Assembly: GCA_963717705.1 (NCBI GenBank)
Contig: CAVQWT010000004.1
Span: 434,001 to 498,000, forward strand
Source of the DNA: CAVQWT01 sp963717705
Lineage (GTDB): Bacteria; Pseudomonadota; Gammaproteobacteria; Burkholderiales; Casimicrobiaceae
Direction: 5' to 3'
DNA: 64,000 nt
The stretch's first letter is position 1. Each line of letters opens with the position of its first letter. Under the pieces are notes generated by a model that was not told where the DNA came from, searched no databases, and saw only the letters and a list, made by a program, of their open reading frames with translations. Shown here piece by piece: positions 53,893-64,000 of this stretch. A program made the position numbers and the translations under genes.

Positions 53893-54963
53893 ATGAACTC
53901 CCCTTCCCTTCCCGCCGCCGGTCCGCTGGCCAGGCTGGCCGCAGGCCTGCGGGCGTCGTGGCTGACGATCCTGCTGATCGCGGCGATCAACACCGGCTTC
54001 GCGGCGGTGCTGTGGAGCGACGACCCCCGTCCGTTCTGGCACCCGCTGGTCACGGTCCAGCTCTACGGTTTCTCGATCGCCTACTTCGTCAACCTGGTGC
54101 GGCCGTGGGACCGGCCGCGGCCGATACCCTGGCTCGCGGTGGCCGTCGCCGCGGGCACGCTGGTCGGCGTCATCCTCGTGGTCGTGGTCAAGGGGTACTC
54201 GTGGGAGTACGTCACCGACAAGGCCAATGTCTTCGGCTGGAACATCGTCTCGGCGTTCTTCAACGGGCTGTTCGTCAGCCTGTTCTTCTTCGTCAAGTTC
54301 CGCGAGGCGCGGGCGACCACGGCGTTGCACAAGGCCGAAGCCGAGCGGCACCTGCTGGCGAAGCAGGCGATCGAATCGGAGCTGAAGCTGATGCAGGCGC
54401 AGGTCGAGCCGCATTTCCTGTTCAACACGCTGTCGTCGGTGCAGTACCTGACCGAGACCGATCCGCCGGCGGCGTCGCGGATGCTGACGCACCTGATCGC
54501 CTACCTGCGCGCGGCGCTGCCGCAGCTGCGCGCCGCGTCGACGACGCTGGGGCAGGAGCTCGTGCTCGCCGAGGCGTATCTCAACGTGCTGAAGGACCGC
54601 ATCGGCGAGCGCCTGACGATCCGCACCGACGTCGAACCCGATGTCCGCGCCCACCCGTTCCCTCCGAACATGCTGATCACGCTGGTCGAGAACGCGATCA
54701 AGCACGGCATCGAGCCCTCCGCGGACGGCGGCACGGTGACGGTCGCCGCGCGTCGCGACGGCGAGCGCCTGGTGGTGAGCGTCACCGATACCGGTCGCGG
54801 CCTCGGCCCCGAGGCCGCCACGACTGGCGGCGGGGTAGGCCTCGCCAACGTGCGCGAGCGCCTGGCGGCCTTGCATGGTCCGCGGGCATCGTTCACGCTG
54901 CAGTCCCTGCCCGCGCGGGGGACCACGGCGACGCTGACCGTGCCCTGGGCGCCCGGCGACTGA
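53893..54963 (+). CDS. LytS/YehU-type sensor histidine kinase
   Basis: 356 residues. About four membrane helices in the first 135 residues, a coiled linker (ATTALHKAEAERHLLAKQAIESELKLM in parts), then the His_kinase domain with phospho-acceptor His174 in QVEPHFLFNTL, and an HATPase with NAIKHG and GRGLG. The membrane part carries no recognised ligand domain. The LytTR regulator gene starts 13 bases after its stop; the pair is a two-component system inserted between dapC and dapD. Confidence 0.92.
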   Translation: MNSPSLPAAGPLARLAAGLRASWLTILLIAAINTGFAAVLWSDDPRPFWHPLVTVQLYGFSIAYFVNLVRPWDRPRPIPWLAVAVAAGTLVGVILVVVVKGYSWEYVTDKANVFGWNIVSAFFNGLFVSLFFFVKFREARATTALHKAEAERHLLAKQAIESELKLMQAQVEPHFLFNTLSSVQYLTETDPPAASRMLTHLIAYLRAALPQLRAASTTLGQELVLAEAYLNVLKDRIGERLTIRTDVEPDVRAHPFPPNMLITLVENAIKHGIEPSADGGTVTVAARRDGERLVVSVTDTGRGLGPEAATTGGGVGLANVRERLAALHGPRASFTLQSLPARGTTATLTVPWAPGD

Positions 54964-54976
54964 CCCGGACCACCCG

Positions 54977-55717
54977 ATGCCCACCGCCCTGATCGCCGAA
55001 GACGAGCCGTTGCTGCGCGCGCAGCTGAAGGCAAGGCTGGCCGAAGCCTGGCCCGAGCTGGAGATCGTCGCCGAGGCCGCCAACGGCCGCGAGGCGCTCG
55101 AGCTGGCCGTCGCGGCGAGGCCGGACGTCGCGTTCCTCGACATCCGGATGCCGGAGAAGACGGGCCTCGACGTCGCGCGCGAGCTCGCCGGCGCCTGTCA
55201 CATCGTCTTCGTCACCGCCTACGACGAGTACGCGGTGGCGGCGTTCGACGAGGGCGCGGTCGATTACGTGCTGAAGCCGCCCACCGCCGAGCGCATCGCC
55301 AAGGTCCGCGATCGCGTGCGCGCCCGGCTCGGGGCGCCGCCGCTCGATCTCGCCGGCGTGCTCGCGAAGCTCGCGGCGATCGAGAGCGGCGGCACGCTCC
55401 GGTGGATTCGCGCGTCGCTCGGCGCCTCGATGAAGCTGATCGACGTCGCCGAGGTGCTGTACTTCCAGGCCGAGGACAAGTACACGAAGGTGATCACTGC
55501 CGATGCCGAGGCGCTGATCCGCAAGTCCATCAAGGAGCTGCACGACGAGCTCGACCCCGAGTCGTTCTGGCAGATTCACCGCGGCACCATCGTCAACCTG
55601 CGGGCGATCGCCCGCGTCGACCGCGACTGGCGCGGCGAGCCGGTCGTCGTGCTGCGCGCCGGAGAGCGCAAGCTCCCGGTCAGCCGGACCTTCTCGCACC
55701 GCTTCAAGACGATGTAG
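54977..55717 (+). CDS. LytTR family response regulator
   Basis: 246 residues. A receiver domain (1-120) with acidic pocket AEDE, phospho-acceptor Asp55 in FLDIRMPE and the conserved Lys in DYVLKPP is followed by a LytTR DNA-binding domain (about 140-245, VLYFQAEDKYTKVITADAEAL split, FWQIHRGTIVNLRAI). It is the regulator for the preceding kinase; its targets are unknown. This AlgR-like class often controls surface or motility functions. Confidence 0.94.
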   Translation: MPTALIAEDEPLLRAQLKARLAEAWPELEIVAEAANGREALELAVAARPDVAFLDIRMPEKTGLDVARELAGACHIVFVTAYDEYAVAAFDEGAVDYVLKPPTAERIAKVRDRVRARLGAPPLDLAGVLAKLAAIESGGTLRWIRASLGASMKLIDVAEVLYFQAEDKYTKVITADAEALIRKSIKELHDELDPESFWQIHRGTIVNLRAIARVDRDWRGEPVVVLRAGERKLPVSRTFSHRFKTM

Positions 55718-55790
55718 AGGGGCTTGGTCCGGCGGGAGACCCGGATTCGGAGTAAAATTCACGGTTTTTCGCCGTGTCCCGGATCCTCCC

Positions 55791-56630
<840 letters not shown>

Positions 56631-56632
56631 GC

Positions 56633-57427
56633 ATGTCCGTCGGCATCAAGTCCCCGGCCGAGATCGACGCGATGCGCGTCGCCGGGCGCCTCGCCGCCGA
56701 GGTGCTCGATTTCCTGACCCCGCACGTCAAGCCAGGCATCACCACCGGCGAGATCGACCGTCTCGCCCACGACTACATGGTCGACGTGCAAGGCACCGTC
56801 CCGGCCACGCTCAATTACGCGCCGCCGGGGCACCCGCCGTATCCCGCGTCGCTTTGCGCGTCGATCAACCACGTGGTCTGCCACGGCGTCCCCGGCGAGA
56901 AGAAGCTCAAGTCCGGCGACATCGTGAACATCGACATCACGGTGATCAAGGACGGCTTCCACGGCGACACCAGCCGGATGTTCTGCGTCGGCCCGCCGTC
57001 GATCCAGGCCCGTCGGCTCGTCGACCACACCTACGAGGCGATGTGGCGGGGCATCCGCGCGGTGCGGCCGGGCGCGCACCTCGGCGACATCGGCCACACG
57101 ATCCAGAAGTTCGCCGAAGACCACGGCTTTTCGGTCGTCCGCGAGTTCTGCGGCCACGGCATCGGACGCCAGTTCCATGAGGAGCCGCAGGTGCTCCACT
57201 ACGGCCGTCCGGGCACCGGACTCAAGCTGCAGGCGGGGATGATCTTCACCATCGAGCCGATGATCAACGCCGGCCGCGCCGGCATCCGCGCGCTCGCCGA
57301 CGGCTGGACGATCGTCACCGCCGACCACTCGCTGTCGGCGCAGTGGGAGCATACGGTGCTGGTCACCGCCGATGGCTACGAAGTCCTGACGGTATCCGCG
57401 GGCACCCCGCCGCCGCCGGCGACCTGA
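56633..57427 (+). CDS. map: Methionine aminopeptidase type I
   Basis: 264 residues. The metal ligands are readable: Asp in VNIDITVIKDGFHGD (two Asp), His in FCGHGIGRQFHE, Glu in IFTIEPM and the last Glu in QWEHTVL. It removes the initiator Met from new proteins. It is the short type without an N-terminal zinc extension. The glnD gene follows with a 14-base gap. Confidence 0.96.
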   Translation: MSVGIKSPAEIDAMRVAGRLAAEVLDFLTPHVKPGITTGEIDRLAHDYMVDVQGTVPATLNYAPPGHPPYPASLCASINHVVCHGVPGEKKLKSGDIVNIDITVIKDGFHGDTSRMFCVGPPSIQARRLVDHTYEAMWRGIRAVRPGAHLGDIGHTIQKFAEDHGFSVVREFCGHGIGRQFHEEPQVLHYGRPGTGLKLQAGMIFTIEPMINAGRAGIRALADGWTIVTADHSLSAQWEHTVLVTADGYEVLTVSAGTPPPPAT

Positions 57428-57441
57428 CCCCGGCCTCGCCC

Positions 57442-60048
57442 GTGCCGCCCGTCGTCGACGCCTCCGCCGCCCCATCCCGCGCCGGCGTGGGCGCGCGCCT
57501 CGCCGCGCACCGCGCCGAGCTCAAGCGCGGCCGTGCGATCCTGCGGGACGCCTTTCTCGCCACGCCGAACACCCCCCGCCTCCTCCGCGGGCACGCGCGC
57601 CTGGTCGACGGCCTGCTGCGAGCGGTGTGGACCGAGCTCGGCGCCCCCGCCGGTGCGGCGCTGATCGCCGTCGGCGGCTACGGCCGCGGCCAGCTGTTCC
57701 CCCATTCCGATGTCGACGTGCTGATCCTGCTGCCGCAGCCGGCGGCAGCCGCCGAAGCCGCGTTCGTCGAAACGCTGCTGTCGGCGCTCTGGGACGTCGG
57801 GCTGGAGCTCGGGCACGCGGTGCGCACCCCCGAGGAGTGCGAGAGCGAGGCCGCCGCCGACGTCACCGTCCGCACCAGCCTGCTCGAGCACCGCTTCCTG
57901 GCGGGATCGCGGCGCCTGTACCGCGCGTTCGCCGCCCGCTACGACGCGTCTATCGACGTGCGCGCATTCTACGAGGCCAAGGTGCTGGAGCAGCAGCAGC
58001 GCCACCTCAAGTATCACGACACCGCGTACAACCTCGAGCCGAACCTGAAGGAAAGCCCCGGCGGGCTGCGCGACCTCTCGACGGTGCTGTGGATCGCCCG
58101 CGCGGCGGGGCTCGGCCGCAGCTGGGGTGAGCTGGCGCAGGCCGGCCTGCTGACCCCGGCCGAGGCGCGCACGGTCTCGCGCCAGGAACGGCTGATCGGC
58201 GGGCTCCGCGCGCGGCTGCACTACCTCGCCGGAAGGCGCGAGGACCGGCTGGTGTTCGACCTGCAGAACCAGCTTGCGCGCGAGCTCGCGCTGGCGGACA
58301 CGGCGCACCGGCGGGCCAGCGAGCAGCTGATGCAGCGCTATTACCGGGCGGCCAAGCTGGTGCAGCAGGCGAACGTCATCATGCTGCAGAACCTGCATGC
58401 GCGGCTGCTGCCGATCGACGTCAAGCCACGGCCGGTCGGCGCCAACTTCTTCGCCATCGACGAGCTGCTGCACATTCGCGATGAGCACCTGTTCGAGCGC
58501 GAGCCGTCCGCCATCCTCGACGCGTTCCTGACGATGATGCGGCACCCGGAGCTCAAGGGCATGTCGGCACGGACGCTGCGCGCGCTGGTGCGCAACCGGC
58601 ACCGCATCGACGCCGCGTTCCGGCGCGATCCGGCGAACCGCGCGAAGTTCATCCAGGTGTTCCGCGAGCGGCGCGGGCTGACCCACGAGCTGCGCCGCAT
58701 GAACCTGTACGGCATCCTGGGCAGCTACCTGCCGGCGTTCGGGCGCATCGTCGGGCAGATGCAGCACGACCTCTTCCACGTGTACACGGTGGACGTGCAC
58801 ATCGTGATGGTGATCCGCAACCTGCGCCGGTTCACCGAGCCGCAGCACGCGCACGAGTATCCGCTGTGCTCGCGGCTGATCGCCGACTTCGAGCGCAAGG
58901 AGGTGCTCTACCTCGCCGGGCTCTTCCACGACATCGCCAAGGGACGCGGTGGCGACCATTCGGCGCTGGGCGAACGCGACGCGCGCCGTTTTTGCCGGGC
59001 GCACGGACTGACGCCGGAGGATACCGAACTCGTCACCTGGCTGGTCGGCGAGCACCTGACGATGTCGGCGACGGCGCAGAAGCAGGACGTCAACGATCCG
59101 GACGTCGTCGCCGCCTTTGCCGCGCGGGTCGGCACCGAGCGCCGCCTGTCCGCGCTGTACCTGCTGACGGTCGCCGACATCCGCGGCACCAGCCCGAAGG
59201 TGTGGAATGCATGGAAGGCGCGTCTGCTCGAGGACCTGTTCCACGCGACGCGGGCGCGCCTGATCGGCGCGCCGCGCGGCACCACGCTGGCGGACAGCCT
59301 GCAGGAGCGGCAGACCGAGGCGCGCCGGCTGCTGCGGCTCTACGCCGTGCCCGAGGAGTCCGAGCGCGGCCTGTGGTCCCAGCTCGACAACGTCTACTTC
59401 CAGCACCAGACCGCCGACGAGATCGCCTGGCACGCGCGGCACCTGTTCTACCGCACCGGCGGGACGAAGCCCGTGGTCAAGGCGCGCCTCGCGCGCGACG
59501 GCGCCGGGCTGCAGGTGTTCGTCTACCTGCCGGACCAGAAGGACCTGTTCGCGCGCATCTGCGGCTTCTTCGGTCGCTCGGGCCTGTCGATTCTCGACGC
59601 CAAGATCCACACTACGCGCGACGGCTACGCGCTCGACACCTTCGCCGTCCACGATCCCACCCACACCCACCCCAGCTACCGCGAGACGATCCAGTTCGTC
59701 GAGTTCGAACTCGCCCGCGTGCTCGAACTGCGTCCGCCGCTGGAGCTGCCCGCCGCCGGGCGCATCTCGCGGCACCTCAGGCACCACCCGCTGTCGCCGC
59801 AGATCGAGATCTTCCCCGACGACAAGGGCACGCACTACATCCTGGAAATCGTCGCCGGCGACCGCCCCGGTTTGCTGGCGCGGATCGCCTACACGCTGGC
59901 CCAGGCGAACGTCAATGTCGCCAGCGCCCGGATCAACACGCTGGGCGAGCGCGCCGAGGACGTGTTCCTGCTCGACGGCGCGCGGCTGCACGACGAACAC
60001 GCGCTGCTGCGGCTCGAGACGGCGCTGTTCGACCAGCTGCGCATCTGA
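57442..60048 (+). CDS. glnD: Bifunctional PII uridylyltransferase/UMP-removing enzyme
   Basis: 868 residues from a GTG. Order: nucleotidyltransferase (GGYGRGQLFPHSDVDVLILL, about 75-95), helical linker, HD domain (GLFHDIAKGRGGDHS, about 490-510) and two C-terminal ACT domains (VFVYLPDQKDLFARICGFFG and ILEIVAGDRPGLLARIAYTLA in parts). It adds UMP to PII when glutamine is low and removes it when high. The longer frame into map is rejected. Confidence 0.95.
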   Translation: MPPVVDASAAPSRAGVGARLAAHRAELKRGRAILRDAFLATPNTPRLLRGHARLVDGLLRAVWTELGAPAGAALIAVGGYGRGQLFPHSDVDVLILLPQPAAAAEAAFVETLLSALWDVGLELGHAVRTPEECESEAAADVTVRTSLLEHRFLAGSRRLYRAFAARYDASIDVRAFYEAKVLEQQQRHLKYHDTAYNLEPNLKESPGGLRDLSTVLWIARAAGLGRSWGELAQAGLLTPAEARTVSRQERLIGGLRARLHYLAGRREDRLVFDLQNQLARELALADTAHRRASEQLMQRYYRAAKLVQQANVIMLQNLHARLLPIDVKPRPVGANFFAIDELLHIRDEHLFEREPSAILDAFLTMMRHPELKGMSARTLRALVRNRHRIDAAFRRDPANRAKFIQVFRERRGLTHELRRMNLYGILGSYLPAFGRIVGQMQHDLFHVYTVDVHIVMVIRNLRRFTEPQHAHEYPLCSRLIADFERKEVLYLAGLFHDIAKGRGGDHSALGERDARRFCRAHGLTPEDTELVTWLVGEHLTMSATAQKQDVNDPDVVAAFAARVGTERRLSALYLLTVADIRGTSPKVWNAWKARLLEDLFHATRARLIGAPRGTTLADSLQERQTEARRLLRLYAVPEESERGLWSQLDNVYFQHQTADEIAWHARHLFYRTGGTKPVVKARLARDGAGLQVFVYLPDQKDLFARICGFFGRSGLSILDAKIHTTRDGYALDTFAVHDPTHTHPSYRETIQFVEFELARVLELRPPLELPAAGRISRHLRHHPLSPQIEIFPDDKGTHYILEIVAGDRPGLLARIAYTLAQANVNVASARINTLGERAEDVFLLDGARLHDEHALLRLETALFDQLRI

Positions 60049-60067
60049 GCGCCGGCGGCTTCGGCCG

Positions 60068-60598
60068 TCAGTCGTCGGACTCGTCGACCCCGGGAAACAG
60101 CACCTCGGTGAACCCGAAGCGCGAAAGGTCGCGCATCCGCATCGGGTACAGGATGCCGGCCAGGTGGTCGCACTCGTGCTGGACGACGCGGGCGTGGAAG
60201 CCGTCGACCTCGCGGCGGATCGCCCGCCCCGCGGGATCGAATCCCTCGTAGCGAAGCCGCGTCCAGCGCGGCACCACGCCGCGAAGCCCGGGCACCGACA
60301 GGCAGCCCTCCCAGCCGTCCTCCATCTCGTCGTCGAGCGGCGTCAACACCGGATTGACGAGCTCGGTGTAGGGCACCGGGGGCGCATCGGGATAGCGCGG
60401 GTTGTGCTCGATGCCGAAGATCACGACCTGCAGCGGCACGCCGATCTGAGGTGCGGCGAGGCCGGCGCCGTCGGCGGCCGCCATCGTGTCGCGCAGGTCC
60501 GCGAGCAGCGCGGCAAGCTCCGGGGTGCCGAAGGCGGCCACCGGCGCCGACGGCTGAAGCAGCCGCGGATCGCCCATGCGCAGGATGTCGCGGATCAT
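60068..60598 (-). CDS. def: Peptide deformylase
   Basis: 176 residues. The three motifs are complete: GAGLAAPQ (44-51), EGCLSVPG with metal Cys99, and QHECDHLAG with His141, Glu142 and His145. It removes the formyl group from nascent proteins. It is convergent with glnD and lies 19 bases after mtnP on the minus strand. Its position apart from fmt suggests a second copy may exist elsewhere. Confidence 0.96.
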   Translation of the reverse strand: MIRDILRMGDPRLLQPSAPVAAFGTPELAALLADLRDTMAAADGAGLAAPQIGVPLQVVIFGIEHNPRYPDAPPVPYTELVNPVLTPLDDEMEDGWEGCLSVPGLRGVVPRWTRLRYEGFDPAGRAIRREVDGFHARVVQHECDHLAGILYPMRMRDLSRFGFTEVLFPGVDESDD

Positions 60599-60617
60599 CG
60601 CGGGGCGGTTCCGGGAC

Positions 60618-61355
60618 TCATATTCCCGGCGCGACGTGGTCGAGCAGCCGCCGGACCTTGGCCATCCCGGCCTCCATGACGGCGGCGATTCCGGCCATCG
60701 AGATCTCTTCGGCGGAGTTGCCGCGCCCGGCGGCGTGATTGACGACGACGCAGAGCGCGACGTAGGGGAGTTCGAGTTCCCGCGCCAGTGCCGCTTCGGG
60801 CATGCCGGTCATCCCGACCAGTGTCGCGCCGTCGCGCTCCATCCGGTCGATTTCCGCGGCGGTCTCGAGGCGCGGTCCGGAAACGGCGCCGTAGACGCCG
60901 CCATCGGTGACCGCGACGCCGGCCGCGGCGGCCGCGGCCAGGCACGCGACGCGCAGCGACGGCGTGTACGGATGCGTGAGGTCGACGTGGACGACCTTGC
61001 CGTCGCTGCCGTCGAAGAACGTCGCCGGCCGGTCGTGGGTGTAGTCGATCAGCTGGTGCGGCAGGACCAGCGTGCCGGGCGCCGCCCCGCGAATGCCGCC
61101 GACGGACGCCACGGCGAGGACCGCCGTCGCTCCGCGCTCCTTGAGCGCCCAGAGGTTGGCCCGGTAGTTGACCCGGTGCGGCGGGATCGTGTGGCCGTGG
61201 CCGTGACGGGCCAGGAAGACCGCGTCGTGGCCGCCGACCTGGCCGAACAGCAGTGCCGACGACGGCTCGCCGTAGGGGGTGCGGACGACTTCGCGGTGGG
61301 CAACGGCAAGCGTGGACAGCCGCGTCAGGCCGCTGCCGCCGATGATTGCGAGCAT
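60618..61355 (-). CDS. mtnP: Methylthioinosine phosphorylase-like purine nucleoside phosphorylase
   Basis: 245 residues. The MTAP/PNP group pattern is clear: IIGGSGL at the start for phosphate, FLARHGHGHTIPPHRVNYRAN, AVASVGGIRG, and MTGMPEAALARELELPYVALCVVVNHAAG near the end (parts). In MTA phosphorylases the base-recognition loop has Asp; here it has Asn (NHAAG), as in the bacterial methylthioinosine phosphorylase of Pseudomonas. With the mtaD-type deaminase this suggests MTA to MTI to hypoxanthine. Substrate is inferred. Confidence 0.88.
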   Translation of the reverse strand: MLAIIGGSGLTRLSTLAVAHREVVRTPYGEPSSALLFGQVGGHDAVFLARHGHGHTIPPHRVNYRANLWALKERGATAVLAVASVGGIRGAAPGTLVLPHQLIDYTHDRPATFFDGSDGKVVHVDLTHPYTPSLRVACLAAAAAAGVAVTDGGVYGAVSGPRLETAAEIDRMERDGATLVGMTGMPEAALARELELPYVALCVVVNHAAGRGNSAEEISMAGIAAVMEAGMAKVRRLLDHVAPGI

Positions 61356-61536
61356 GGATATTGCTTTCTTGCGGGGATGAGAGTGGCCCCGGGACGTCCG
61401 GGGACGGAAGCTGCGGCCGCAGCGGGCATCGGGGCCGCGGCTGGAACTGGCTGTCGATTCATGACATTATCATGGGAACGGCCGGCCCCTGTGGACCCGG
61501 GGCGGGCTTCCGACCGATTTTAGCGCGGGACGCGGC

Positions 61537-62721
61537 ATGTACCTCGACCGATTGTTCAAGCTGATGGCGGAGAAGCAGGCTTCCGACCTGTTCATCACCT
61601 GCGGGGCGCCGATCAACATCAAGGTCAACGGCGTGGTGGCGCCGATCTCGACGCAGCCGATGGACGTCGAGACGGTCCGTCGGATCGCCTACGAGCTGAT
61701 GTCGAAGGAGCAGGCGCGCGAGTTCGAGAACGAGATGGAGATGAACCTGTCCCACCTCGACCGGGCCGTGGGCAATTTCCGGATCAACATCTTCCGCCAG
61801 CGCGGGACCATCTCGCTGGTCATCCGCTTCGTGCGCAGCAACGTGCCCGCGTTCGAGCAGCTCAACCTGCCGCCGGTGCTGCTGGACCTGGTGATGGAAA
61901 AGCGCGGCCTGGTGCTGATCTGCGGCGCTACCGGTTCGGGCAAGTCGACGACGCTGGCGGCGATGATCGACCACCGCAATGCGTCGAAGTCGGGCCACAT
62001 CCTCACCCTCGAGGACCCGATCGAGTACCTGTTCGAGCATCGGAAGAGCCTCGTCAACCAGCGCGAGATCGGCGTCGACACGCAGAACTACCAGAAGGCG
62101 CTTGCCAACGCGCTGCGCGAGGCGCCGGACCTGATCATGATCGGCGAGATCCGCGACCGCGAGACCATGCAGCAGGCGCTGCTGCATACGCTGACCGGCC
62201 ACCTGTGCCTCGCGACGCTGCACGCGAACAACAGCTACCACGCGATGAGCCGGATCATCAACCTGTTCCCGTACGACGCGCGCTCCGGCCTGCTGTCCGA
62301 CCTGTCGATCGGCCTGCGCGCGATCGTCTGCCAGCGGCTGGTGCGCAACAAGAACGGCGAGCAGCAGCCGGCGGTCGAGATCCTGCTCAACACGGCGCTC
62401 ATCGCCGAGCTGATCAAGAACGGCGAGATCACGCAGATCAAGGAGGCGATGGAGCAGTCGCTCTATCCCGGCTCGCAGACCTTCGAGCAGGCGCTGTGCC
62501 GCCTGCACATGGACGGCGTGCTGACCTACGACGAGGCGATGACCGCGTCCGACTCGCCGACCAACCTCGCCTGGCTCATCAACCAGCAGGCGCCGACGGC
62601 ACGCGTCGACAACATGGGACCGCAGGGAAACGACGCAAGCGGCGCCCCGCGCCCGGCCTCGCAGGGCACCGATTTCGCGTCGCTGCGCATCGACGCCGGG
62701 CTGCTCGACCGCACCCACTGA
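61537..62721 (+). CDS. pilU: Type IV pilus retraction ATPase PilU
   Basis: 394 residues. The PilT/VirB11 layout is an N-terminal PAS-like domain (DLFITCGAPINIKVNG), then Walker A GATGSGKST, the Asp box ILTLEDPIEY, Walker B DLIMIGEIRD and the His box HTLTGHLCLATLHANN. The PilU type is indicated by MSKEQAREFENEMEMN and a C-terminal tail longer than in PilT. It works with PilT in pilus retraction. pilT is not in the window. Confidence 0.93.
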   Translation: MYLDRLFKLMAEKQASDLFITCGAPINIKVNGVVAPISTQPMDVETVRRIAYELMSKEQAREFENEMEMNLSHLDRAVGNFRINIFRQRGTISLVIRFVRSNVPAFEQLNLPPVLLDLVMEKRGLVLICGATGSGKSTTLAAMIDHRNASKSGHILTLEDPIEYLFEHRKSLVNQREIGVDTQNYQKALANALREAPDLIMIGEIRDRETMQQALLHTLTGHLCLATLHANNSYHAMSRIINLFPYDARSGLLSDLSIGLRAIVCQRLVRNKNGEQQPAVEILLNTALIAELIKNGEITQIKEAMEQSLYPGSQTFEQALCRLHMDGVLTYDEAMTASDSPTNLAWLINQQAPTARVDNMGPQGNDASGAPRPASQGTDFASLRIDAGLLDRTH

Positions 62722-62772
62722 CGGCAGGCGCCGGACCGCGTCCCGCCGCCGCCGGCGGCGGGATTTGCTACC

Positions 62773-63984
62773 ATGGGTCCGATGAGCGCCAACGTTTCCG
62801 GTGCCCCGGCCGGCACCTCCGCCGTGCCCGTCGCCGACCCCACCGTTGCCCTGACCCGCGCATTGATCGCCCGGCCGTCGGTCACGCCCGACGACGCCGG
62901 CTGCCAGCAGCTGCTGGCGACCCGCCTGGCACCGCTGGGGTTTCGCTGCGAGACGCTCTCCGTGGGCGGCGTCACCAATCTCTGGGCGCGGCGCGGCGAC
63001 GCGCGGCCACTCGCCTGCTTCGCCGGGCACACCGACGTCGTGCCGACCGGCCCGCGCGAACAGTGGACGTCCGACCCGTTCGTGCCGGTCGAGCGCGACG
63101 GCTGGCTCTACGGCCGCGGCGCTGCCGACATGAAGGCCTCGCTTGCCGCCTTCGTCACCGCGATCGAGACGTTCGTCGCCAGCCACCCCGGCGCTCCCGG
63201 CTCGATCGCGCTGCTGCTCACCTCCGACGAGGAAGGTCCCTCGGTCGACGGCACCGTCCGGGTGGTCGAGAAGCTGGCCGCCGCCGGCGAGGCGATCGAC
63301 TACTGCATCGTCGGCGAGCCGTCGTCGGTCGAGCGCCTCGGCGACATGATCAAGAATGGCCGCCGCGGCACGCTGTCGGGCACGCTGACGGTGCGCGGCG
63401 TCCAGGGGCACGTCGCGTATCCGCATCTCGCGCGCAACCCGATCCACCTTGTCGCGCCGGCGCTGGCCGAGCTGGCGGCGATCGAGTGGGACCGCGGCAA
63501 CGAGTACTTCCCGCCGACGACCTTCCAGTGCTCGAACATCCATGCCGGCACCGGCGCGACCAACGTGGTGCCCGGCACGCTGACGCTTCAGTTCAACTTC
63601 AGGCACGCGACGTCGAGCACCCGCGAGGGGCTGGCGGCGCGGATCGCGACCGTGCTCGATCGCCACGGCCTCGACTACACGCTCGATTGGACCGGCTGGG
63701 GCAAGCCGTACCTGACCCCGCGCGGGCGCCTGGTCGAGATCGTCAACGCGGCGGTGCTCGAGGAGACCGGCATCGTCCCCGAGCTGTCCTGCACCGGCGG
63801 CACCAGCGACGGCCGCTTCATCGCCGACATCTGCCGCGAGCTGGTCGAACTCGGACCCGTCAACGCGTCGATCCACCAGATCGACGAGCGGGTGCGCGTC
63901 GACGACCTGCCGCGACTGTCCGCGATCTACGCGCGGGTGCTGGAACGCCTGCTCGCCCCGGCCACCGACGGAGTCCGCCGATGA
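62773..63984 (+). CDS. dapE: Succinyl-diaminopimelate desuccinylase
   Basis: 403 residues. M20 peptidase family with metal ligands in FAGHTDVVP, GRGAADMK and TSDEEGPS, and the late ELSCTGGTSDGRFIA. It yields LL-diaminopimelate and succinate. The first ~20 residues are low-complexity; an ATG at 62782 is an alternative. Its stop overlaps the ATG of a next gene by 4 nt. It completes, with dapC and dapD, three steps of one path in the window. Confidence 0.95.
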   Translation: MGPMSANVSGAPAGTSAVPVADPTVALTRALIARPSVTPDDAGCQQLLATRLAPLGFRCETLSVGGVTNLWARRGDARPLACFAGHTDVVPTGPREQWTSDPFVPVERDGWLYGRGAADMKASLAAFVTAIETFVASHPGAPGSIALLLTSDEEGPSVDGTVRVVEKLAAAGEAIDYCIVGEPSSVERLGDMIKNGRRGTLSGTLTVRGVQGHVAYPHLARNPIHLVAPALAELAAIEWDRGNEYFPPTTFQCSNIHAGTGATNVVPGTLTLQFNFRHATSSTREGLAARIATVLDRHGLDYTLDWTGWGKPYLTPRGRLVEIVNAAVLEETGIVPELSCTGGTSDGRFIADICRELVELGPVNASIHQIDERVRVDDLPRLSAIYARVLERLLAPATDGVRR

Positions 63985-64000
63985 GCGCCGCCCCGGTGCA
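63981..64000 (+). CDS. Start of a further gene, cut by the window end
   Basis: ATG at 63981 overlaps the dapE stop (ATGA). Only six codons (MSAAPV) are present. In related bacteria prmB often follows dapE, but nothing here can confirm it. Confidence 0.35.

Noticed and set aside
57376..60000. Very long open frame antisense to glnD (874 codons)
   Set aside because: It is the usual shadow of a GC-rich gene; glnD has all its domains and the antisense frame shows no family.

Overview
The window looks like a chromosomal piece of a high-GC Betaproteobacterium. The main evidence is the run gyrA-pheA-hisC-tyrA-aroA-cmk-rpsA-ihfB-lapA-lapB-pyrF, the ompA/mtaD/ubiG/gph block divergent from gyrA, and the dapC/dapD/dapE genes. 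No species can be named from the sequence alone.

The left third (about 1-21.9 kb) is visibly less GC-rich and reads as accessory DNA. It holds secreted proteins of unknown function (DUF1254, SIMPL, DUF4124) and a translationally coupled membrane protein/lipoprotein pair. Next comes a scar region with a 3' fragment of tRNA-Arg, a phosphoketolase gene missing both ends, and two copies of ACTTTACATAAT flanking a PhnD-like binding protein. After that come a copper chaperone and a coupled trio (beta-propeller, NodB-type deacetylase, fatty-acid-hydroxylase-type membrane protein). It ends with a heme uptake operon (receptor, HmuS, HmuT, HmuU, HmuV) with a DUF2946 gene at each end.

From 21.9 to 28.4 kb a minus-strand lipid-metabolism operon carries a patatin/Omp85-type protein, a thiolase-like protein, an SDR, an acyl-CoA dehydrogenase and a VOC protein. 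A TPR/GT41 glycosyltransferase follows at 29.4-31.5 kb. From 31.5 to 47.5 kb there is one long minus-strand housekeeping block: radA, hldA, ugd, pyrF, lapB, lapA, ihfB, rpsA, cmk, aroA, tyrA, hisC, pheA and gyrA. Many of these genes overlap by 4 nt (ATGA, GTGA or TTGA), which implies coupled translation. It combines aromatic amino acid synthesis, nucleotide synthesis, translation and LPS-related functions.

The right part is mostly on the plus strand: ompA with a readable promoter, leader and terminator, then mtaD, ubiG, gph, dapC, a LytS/LytTR two-component pair, dapD, map, glnD, pilU and dapE. gspC, def and mtnP lie on the minus strand. mtaD and mtnP together suggest 5'-methylthioadenosine salvage through methylthioinosine.

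Four otherwise good genes (patatin, TPR/GT41, ugd, gspC) each carry one net frameshift, and hmuU carries a short compensated one. These may be indel errors of the assembly or true mutations; the sequence alone cannot decide.
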